From contig CADCTC010000002.1 in NCBI GenBank assembly GCA_902805635.1, forward strand, positions 23,271 to 68,289: a stretch of 45,019 bases of DNA, written 5' to 3'. Made by a program: the position numbers and the translations under genes. The first letter of the stretch is position 1; every line of letters begins with the position of its first letter. Under the pieces are notes generated by a model. The model ran no database searches. It saw nothing but the letters and a program-made list of their open reading frames with translations, and was not told the DNA's origin. Below are positions 39,989 to 45,019 of the stretch, piece after piece. The stretch comes from an uncultured Chloroflexota bacterium. GTDB lineage: Bacteria; Chloroflexota; UBA11872; UBA12225.

Positions 39989-41023
39989 ATGCCGCCCGCC
40001 ACCGTCGCCGCCACCGCCCGCCTCGCCGCCATGAGCGGCCCGCTGGGCAGTGGCAGGCGCCAGCCCGCGACCTCCAGCGCGCCTGCCGGTGGCGCCAGGA
40101 CGGTCTCGCCGGCGTCACCGCTGGCCGGCGCCGCCGGGAGCACCGCCCCTGGCGCCGGCTTCCCCACCATGCTCGCCGAGCAACTAGGACTGTCCGGCAG
40201 CCCCTCTAATACTGGAAAGGGCGCCGCCGGCGCCGCGAGCCGCAACAACCTCCTAGACGGGTTCATGGACTCCGCAAAGGGATCGTCGTTGGGGTCCGCA
40301 CTGGCCTCGCCACAAATGGCGCGCGCCGTGGCCGCGGCCAAGAACGCCACAGGCGCGGCCGCACCCGCGTCCGGCACGGCGAGCAGCAAGGCGCAGAAAG
40401 CGCTCGCCTGGGCCAAGAGCAAGCTGGGTAGCCAGGAGTGGAACAACCTCTGTGAGCGGTTCGTGGAAGAGGCGTACGGGACACGTGGCGTCTACCCCAC
40501 GGCCAAGGATGCGTCCGACGCCATCGTGAAGCACAAGGGGCAAGCCAGCCTCAAGACGGCGCCGCCCGGCGCGCTTCTGTACTTCGCGGCCGACGAGACC
40601 AACGAGAACAACGGGCACGCGGGCATCTACCTGGGCAACGGCCAGATGATCTCCGCGCGTCCCGGCGGCGTCAGCATCGAACGACTCGACACCCCCTACA
40701 ACCGGCAGCGCTTCCTTGGGTGGGGCAACGCGCCGGCCTCATTCCCCGGCACTCCACCGGGCCACGGCAGCAGCGCCGCTCAAGCGGGGCGCACCGCGGT
40801 ACCGTCCTCCCTCGCATCAGGGGCCGCGGCGACCAAGAATGCATCGGGCACAACCGCAACGGCGCCTTCCCGCTCCTCCTCGCCCGCATCGCCCGCATCG
40901 CCTCCTCTGCCGAACGTGACGGCGGGCGGCGTTTCCAGCGCGCCACGCAGCGCCAGCCGGCCGGGAGCGTCGCTCATGCCGGGGTTGCCTGCCTTGCCTG
41001 CCATGCCCGGACGCGCACGCTAG
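39989..41023 (+). CDS. NlpC/P60-CHAP-like cysteine peptidase without a signal peptide
   Basis: The 344-residue product has a central catalytic domain (about 135-240): ALAWAKSKLGSQEWNNLCERF with nucleophile Cys155, and NENNGHAGIYLGNGQMI with His210. Both flanks are low-complexity Ala/Ser/Gly/Pro sequence. Such domains cut peptidoglycan peptides. No signal peptide or membrane helix is visible, so release may need lysis or a non-classical route. A TTG at 39971 is an alternative start. Confidence 0.7.
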   Translation: MPPATVAATARLAAMSGPLGSGRRQPATSSAPAGGARTVSPASPLAGAAGSTAPGAGFPTMLAEQLGLSGSPSNTGKGAAGAASRNNLLDGFMDSAKGSSLGSALASPQMARAVAAAKNATGAAAPASGTASSKAQKALAWAKSKLGSQEWNNLCERFVEEAYGTRGVYPTAKDASDAIVKHKGQASLKTAPPGALLYFAADETNENNGHAGIYLGNGQMISARPGGVSIERLDTPYNRQRFLGWGNAPASFPGTPPGHGSSAAQAGRTAVPSSLASGAAATKNASGTTATAPSRSSSPASPASPPLPNVTAGGVSSAPRSASRPGASLMPGLPALPAMPGRAR

Positions 41024-41098
41024 ACGTAACCCACCCGTCATTCGGCTGTAAGCGCCGCGTAGCGCGGCAGGGCACACGTGCTGCATGTCAGTCCGTGC

Positions 41099-41335
41099 AT
41101 GAGCACGGACGACACCGAGTACCGCCAGCGCCAGCACGACGTCTACACCGGCGCGCAGGCCAGTCACGCCAAGCAGCAGCTGCGCTGGGTGCGCCAGCTC
41201 GCGCGGGAGGGGTCTTACTCCTTCAATGACGTGCGCCGTGCGCGTCGTGAGTACCTGCGCGCCCGCGCCAACGCGCCCCGTGTGTGGCGTTGGGCACCGG
41301 ACACGGCAGAAGACTACGGCCAGCGCGCCGCGTAG
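41099..41335 (+). CDS. Small hypothetical protein
   Basis: The 78-residue protein starts MSTDDTEYRQRQHDVYTGAQ and is rich in Arg, Gln and Ala, with a helical middle and no membrane segment. No family is recognised. It follows the peptidase-like gene by 75 bp; a GC hairpin lies between (41054-41068). Confidence 0.45.
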   Translation: MSTDDTEYRQRQHDVYTGAQASHAKQQLRWVRQLAREGSYSFNDVRRARREYLRARANAPRVWRWAPDTAEDYGQRAA

Positions 41336-41495
41336 GGAGCCGCGCAGAGGTGCACCGCGCAGCCCAACGGCGGAACAGCAGGGAGCCAGACCGGCCTCAC
41401 GCTGGCCTGGCCGGATGGCCAGTTGCAAGTCTCACCATGTGCCGGTATCGCGAATTCCGCGGACGCGCGATGCTGTGGGGCACGAGGTAGCAGTG

Positions 41496-41690
41496 ATGAG
41501 CGCAATGAATGCGACGCGGCGCAATGGCGCGCCGGTGCGGAACGACGGTACGACAGCACAGGATTGGCAGAACTATCACACTGACGCGCGACAGCCAGCC
41601 TGGCTGCGTGCCGTGCTGACGGCCGTGATCGGCTTGTTGGCAATCGTGCCCGCGGTCACCTCCGTCCTGGACCAGTACGCCCGCCCCTGA
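41496..41690 (+). CDS. Small single-span membrane protein
   Basis: The 64-residue protein begins MSAMNATRRNGAPVRNDG and has one hydrophobic helix near its C-terminus (LRAVLTAVIGLLAIVPAVTS). GAGG lies 8 bases before the ATG. The 160-bp stretch upstream (41336-41495) holds nothing recognisable. Function unknown. Confidence 0.45.
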   Translation: MSAMNATRRNGAPVRNDGTTAQDWQNYHTDARQPAWLRAVLTAVIGLLAIVPAVTSVLDQYARP

Positions 41691-41750
41691 CCAGACGTGC
41701 CGGCGCCGTCGCCCTCCCGTTCGAGATGGGACAGGGTTATGTGGTATCCA

Positions 41751-42674
41751 CTAGGTGGTCAGGTGGTCCCGCAGGAAGCGCAGCACGCGGGCGCGCATGT
41801 CCCAGGTTTCAAAGTGGCCGGTGTTGTAGCGGACCAGCTCCCAATGTTGCGGGACCTCCGCGGCGGCGTAGACTTCGCGCAGGCGCTGATCCACGCGATC
41901 CAGGCCGGCCGGTGGCGTGAGCCGGTCCCAGTTGCCCGCCAGGCTCAGGTGGGCGCGCGGGCAGATCAGCGCATTGATCGCGCTCGTGTCGAAGTGCTTG
42001 AGCAGGGCCGGCACGTAGTAGTAGATGCCGTGGCTGTCTAGGCCGCGCGTCTCGATCAGCGCCTGGAAATCGGTCAGGCAGCACAGGTCGATGCACACCC
42101 GCACGCGCTCGTCCAACGCCGCGTGCCACCAGGCCATCGTGCTGCCCATGGAGAGACCTACACTGGCAATCCTGCCGGCGTCCACGTCGGGCCGCGCGAC
42201 GAGGTAGTCCGTCGCTTTGAGTGTGTCGTAGACCATCATGCCCCACAGCACCTGGCCGCGCCACAGCATGTCCTTGAATAGCTCGGACTCGGTGCGCCCG
42301 CGCCGCTCGCCGAAGTTCCAGGTGTCAATACACAGCCCGGCCACACCCAGCTCAGAGAGCGCTTCGGCATACGGCGGCTGGAGCAGGGCGCTGCGCCCGC
42401 GCAAGTACTCGTCCTTCCCCAGCACGTAGTCGCCGCCATGGGCGTGGTTGTAGACCACCACCGGCAGCCGCGCGTCCACGGGAGCGCCGGCCGGGCGTGT
42501 GTAATAGGCCGGCACCGGCTCCACGCCGTTGAGGTCTAGCTGCAGCACTTCCAGCGTGTACGCGGGACGCTCTTCCCGCGCCACCACCTCAGCCGCAATC
42601 GGCCGGTCACGCGGCGGCAGATCCCCCAGGAGCGAGTAGAGCAGGGATCGCTGTTCGAGAGCAGACCTGGGCAT
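41751..42674 (-). CDS. Alpha/beta hydrolase (dienelactone hydrolase/acyl-peptidase-like esterase)
   Basis: From ATG 42674 the 307 residues have the serine nucleophile elbow GLSMGST, the acid in [12 protein letters not shown] and the histidine in YNTGHFET, a complete triad. [11 protein letters not shown] forms the oxyanion region. The substrate is unknown. The gene is divergent from the GH127 gene with 64 bp between starts, which suggests a joint role in plant-polysaccharide breakdown, for example de-esterification (inference). Confidence 0.78.
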   Translation of the reverse strand: MPRSALEQRSLLYSLLGDLPPRDRPIAAEVVAREERPAYTLEVLQLDLNGVEPVPAYYTRPAGAPVDARLPVVVYNHAHGGDYVLGKDEYLRGRSALLQPPYAEALSELGVAGLCIDTWNFGERRGRTESELFKDMLWRGQVLWGMMVYDTLKATDYLVARPDVDAGRIASVGLSMGSTMAWWHAALDERVRVCIDLCCLTDFQALIETRGLDSHGIYYYVPALLKHFDTSAINALICPRAHLSLAGNWDRLTPPAGLDRVDQRLREVYAAAEVPQHWELVRYNTGHFETWDMRARVLRFLRDHLTT

Positions 42675-42738
42675 GACCGGAGGATAAATCACTGTGGCCG
42701 CTAGCAAGCTACCCTTCCGTCGAGAAACGCATCCGCCC

Positions 42739-45019
42739 ATGACTACCACGCTCTCTCACCCGTCCGCGCCGGTCGTCGATACCTCAGCCAGCCCGCGCGC
42801 GCGCCTGCACCCGCTGCCACTCGCGGCCTTCACGCTCACGGACCAGTTCTGGGCGCCGCGTCTCACCCTGGTGCGCGACGTAACGCTGCGCCAACAGTAC
42901 GCCCAGTGCCAGCAGACCGGGCGCATCGACCACTTCCGGCGCGCGTCCGGCCGCAAACACATCCCGGAGTTCGTCGGCAAGTACTACGACGACTCCGACG
43001 TGTACAAGTGGCTCGAAGCGGCCGCCTACGCGCTCGGCACGGGCCACGACCCCGAGCTGGAACGCCTGGTGGACGGAGCGATCGATGAGATCGCCGCCGC
43101 GCAAGCGGCCGACGGCTATCTGAACACCTACTTCACGTTCGAGCGCGCGCCGGAACGGTGGGACAACCTGGCGCGCATGCACCAGTTGTACTGCGCGGGA
43201 CACCTGATCCAGGCGGCGGTGGCGCACCACCGCGCCACGGGCAAAAACACGCTCCTCACCGTGGCCACGCGCTTCGCCGACCTGATCTGCGACACCTTTA
43301 CCCCTGCCAATCCCGGCACCGACGGCCATGAGGAGATCGAGCTCGCCCTAGTAGAGCTCTACCGCGCCACCGGGAGCCGGCGCTACTTGGACCAGGCTGC
43401 GTTCTTCTTGGATCAGCGCGGCCAGCAGCCGCCCGTACTCGACGGGTCGCCGTACCTCCAGGACCACCTGCCGGTGCGCCGGCAGAGCGAGATCGTGGGG
43501 CATGCCGTCCGCGCCACGTACCTCGCGATCGCCATGGCAGACGTGTACGCCGAGACGGAGGACGAGGGCATGTGGGCGGCGGTGCAGGCGCTGTGGCGCA
43601 GCGCGTTCGAGCGCAAGGCCTATCTCACCGGCGGCCTGGGCGCGCACTGGCAGGGCGAAGCGTTCGGCGGCGACTACGAGCTGCCCAACGAGCGCGCCTA
43701 CGCCGAGACGTGCGCCGCCATCGGCGGCTTCTACTGGAACTGGCGCATGCTCCTGCTCACCGGCGAGGCGCGCTACGCCGACTGGATGGAGACCGCGCTC
43801 TACAACGGCATCCTGTCTGGCATCAGCCTGGACGGGACCGAGTACTTCTATCAGAACCCGCTCGCCGACGATGGCTCACACCGGCGTCAACCTTGGTTCG
43901 GCACCGCCTGCTGCCCGCCCAACATCGCCCGCCTGCTGCTCTCGCTGCCGGGTTTCTTCGCATCGACATCGCACGATGCCACCACCGGCCGCCGGACCAG
44001 CACGGAAGCTGGCTCTGCACCAAGCGGTGCACCCGGCGCCGGAGGTGCAGCGCGGGACGGCACGAGAGGCTCTCTGTGGCTGCACCACTACTCGTCCGGC
44101 GAGCTGCGTATCGAGGGGCCCCGCGGCAGTGGCGTGCTGCGCGTAGAGACGAACTACCCGTGGGACGGGCACGTGCGCCTCACCGTAGCCGAGCATGACG
44201 CCGGCCTAAGCGAGGCGACGCTGCGCCTGCGACTTCCCGGATGGTGCGCCGAGCCGCGCCTCACGGTCAACGGGCAGCCCTACGAGGGCCGCCTGGAGCC
44301 GGGCACGTACGCCGCGCTGCAACGCACCTGGCGGGCCGGAGACGTGGTGGAGCTAGACCTGCCCATGCCCGTGCGGCGGATCACAAGCCACCCACGCGTG
44401 CTCTCGAACCACGGCCGGATCGCCCTGGCGCGCGGCCCGCTGGTCTACTGCGTCGAAGGCGCCGATCACCCCGCGGTCGACCTGCGCGACATCGCCGTAC
44501 CCGCTGGCGCCGCTGTCGCCGGCGAACTTCGCCCCGACCTCCTGGGCCAACCCATCCGCCTGGAGGTCAAGCGAGACTGCCAGGCCGTAGCCGCCGTCGC
44601 CGGCCCGGGCCAACGTCACGCGGGCCGTAAGCCTTGCGTCCGCGAGGTCGAGCGCCCGGTCGAGCATACCGGCAGCGGTCAGGAGCGCCGCTTGGAAGCA
44701 GGCTGCGTAGCCGGCCGCGAAGAGCTGCTCGGGGTTCGTCCCGCCGCCACCCGCGCCCCCGAGCTCCACCGGGTCCGAGAGGTTCAACGCAAGCCGACCG
44801 TCCTCGCTCGCGACGTGGCCGTCGCGACCACCGACCACGACCACCTCCGCCGTGTACGACACCACCGTCGTTGCCTCCCCTCCTCCGAAGCGCCCGCATG
44901 CGCCCTGGTCCGCGGCGATCGTAACGCCTCGACAGGCCGGATGTTCACGCTCGGGCGACCTGGGCCAGGTACAGTGCCCGGTTGCGCGGGTCCGAGCCAA
45001 CGCGCGCTCGCGCCGACAG
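42739..45019 (+). CDS. GH127 beta-L-arabinofuranosidase-like gene, 3' end replaced at about 44.56 kb
   Basis: The ATG at 42739 opens a frame with no stop up to the window edge. GH127 signatures are clear: [57 protein letters not shown] and [14 protein letters not shown]. The zinc site is complete, with Glu323 and Cys325 in ERAYAETC and Cys391-Cys392 in GTACCPPN. Such enzymes release L-arabinose from plant or arabinogalactan chains. A 30-residue Ala/Gly/Ser-rich insert follows FASTSHDA. Homology ends near [10 protein letters not shown] (about 44566); beyond that the frame is only the antisense of osmC. The normal last 60 or so residues, including the usual IPYYAWANRG motif, are missing. Confidence 0.8.
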   Translation, partial: MTTTLSHPSAPVVDTSASPRARLHPLPLAAFTLTDQFWAPRLTLVRDVTLRQQYAQCQQTGRIDHFRRASGRKHIPEFVGKYYDDSDVYKWLEAAAYALGTGHDPELERLVDGAIDEIAAAQAADGYLNTYFTFERAPERWDNLARMHQLYCAGHLIQAAVAHHRATGKNTLLTVATRFADLICDTFTPANPGTDGHEEIELALVELYRATGSRRYLDQAAFFLDQRGQQPPVLDGSPYLQDHLPVRRQSEIVGHAVRATYLAIAMADVYAETEDEGMWAAVQALWRSAFERKAYLTGGLGAHWQGEAFGGDYELPNERAYAETCAAIGGFYWNWRMLLLTGEARYADWMETALYNGILSGISLDGTEYFYQNPLADDGSHRRQPWFGTACCPPNIARLLLSLPGFFASTSHDATTGRRTSTEAGSAPSGAPGAGGAARDGTRGSLWLHHYSSGELRIEGPRGSGVLRVETNYPWDGHVRLTVAEHDAGLSEATLRLRLPGWCAEPRLTVNGQPYEGRLEPGTYAALQRTWRAGDVVELDLPMPVRRITSHPRVLSNHGRIALARGPLVYCVEGADHPAVDLRDIAVPAGAAVAGELRPDLLGQPIRLEVKRDCQAVAAVAGPGQRHAGRKPCVREVERPVEHTGSGQERRLEAGCVAGREELLGVRPAATRAPELHRVREVQRKPTVLARDVAVATTDHDHLRRVRHHRRCLPSSEAPACALVRGDRNASTGRMFTLGRPGPGTVPGCAGPSQRALAPT
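44353..44865 (-). CDS. OsmC/Ohr-family peroxiredoxin, C-terminal part missing
   Basis: The frame starts at GTG 44865 after GGGGAGG. It begins [18 protein letters not shown] and continues [17 protein letters not shown], then [16 protein letters not shown], matching Ohr/OsmC with the first catalytic Cys in YAACF. After GLAVSLDLQ (about 44562) similarity stops; the rest is antisense to GH127, so the second catalytic Cys (usually in CPYSNATRG) is absent. Organic-hydroperoxide reduction needs both cysteines, so this copy is expected to be dead. The break coincides with that in GH127. Confidence 0.75.
   Translation of the reverse strand: MVSYTAEVVVVGGRDGHVASEDGRLALNLSDPVELGGAGGGGTNPEQLFAAGYAACFQAALLTAAGMLDRALDLADARLTARVTLARAGDGGYGLAVSLDLQADGLAQEVGAKFAGDSGASGYGDVAQVDRGVIGAFDAVDQRAARQGDPAVVREHAWVACDPPHGHGQV
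44945..45019 (-). CDS. Possible 3' end of an unidentified gene
   Basis: The minus strand is open from the window edge to TGA at 44945-44947, giving 24 codons that end [12 protein letters not shown]. It may be the tail of a gene upstream of osmC. It is too short to identify. Confidence 0.3.
   Translation of the reverse strand: MSARARVGSDPRNRALYLAQVARA

Noticed and set aside
41054-41068. GCCGCG-TAG-CGCGGC hairpin as terminator of the peptidase gene
   Set aside because: The stem is short and no U-run follows; such hairpins arise by chance at this GC content.

Overview
The window is about 45 kb of high-GC (roughly two-thirds G+C), densely coded bacterial chromosome with no rRNA, tRNA, CRISPR array or transposase that I can see. 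The gene set (a PspA homologue beside an anchored binding-protein/OmpA fusion, HerA, a type I QueF, acid-sugar catabolism, GH127, class I fumarase beside sdh genes) suggests a free-living member of Chloroflexota or a similar lineage. That placement is inference from gene content only. Stable chromosomal genes (parAB, lysA, crp, sdh, queF) are mixed with accessory ones.

Layout. 0-9 kb (+): the 3' part of a D-aminoacylase-type amidohydrolase, an orphan sugar-type binding lipoprotein and a creatininase-family hydrolase. These lead by ATGA overlap into sdhC-sdhD-fumarase-sdhB-sdhA, two consecutive TCA steps in one operon. 9-13.6 kb (-): a Gfo/Idh oxidoreductase, an enolase-superfamily dehydratase, a ThuA-like protein and an Ldh-type dehydrogenase form an acid-sugar or polyol catabolic block, followed by a hicBA module that looks decayed. 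13.7-19.4 kb (+): a glycogen debranching enzyme, then pspA, a membrane-anchored binding-protein/OmpA fusion and a two-TM coiled-coil protein. 19.4-24 kb: a second Gfo/Idh oxidoreductase and a ClpB-like ATPase with a dead first ring (-), facing away from a small single-ring AAA+ protein (+).

24-29.7 kb: a divergent PurM and lysA (-), then a second, KorB-like parAB pair (+) bracketed by two palindromes with the core GTCCAA-N3-TTGGAC, then an ECF sigma factor. 29.8-33.5 kb (-): HerA and a GT-C membrane glycosyltransferase. 33.7-35.6 kb (+): an anchored beta-propeller and a CRP-type regulator. 35.7-37.5 kb (-): the canonical chromosomal parAB. A TGTGA-N6-TCACA site lies on a promoter just upstream of a DUF1992 gene. 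38-42.7 kb: GNAT, a small membrane protein, queF, a cysteine peptidase-like protein, two small ORFs and an alpha/beta hydrolase. 42.7-45 kb: a GH127 gene that runs head-on into osmC; both genes lack their normal 3' ends and meet at about 44.56 kb.

The items most worth a second look are: the palindrome-flanked second parAB; the pspA/binding-protein-OmpA/coiled-coil operon with the nearby degenerate Clp pair; palindromic GC-rich repeats inserted in frame in fumarase and the debranching enzyme; the CRP site; the cysteine replacing the FAD-linking histidine in SdhA; and the GH127/osmC junction, which may be a deletion or an assembly chimera.
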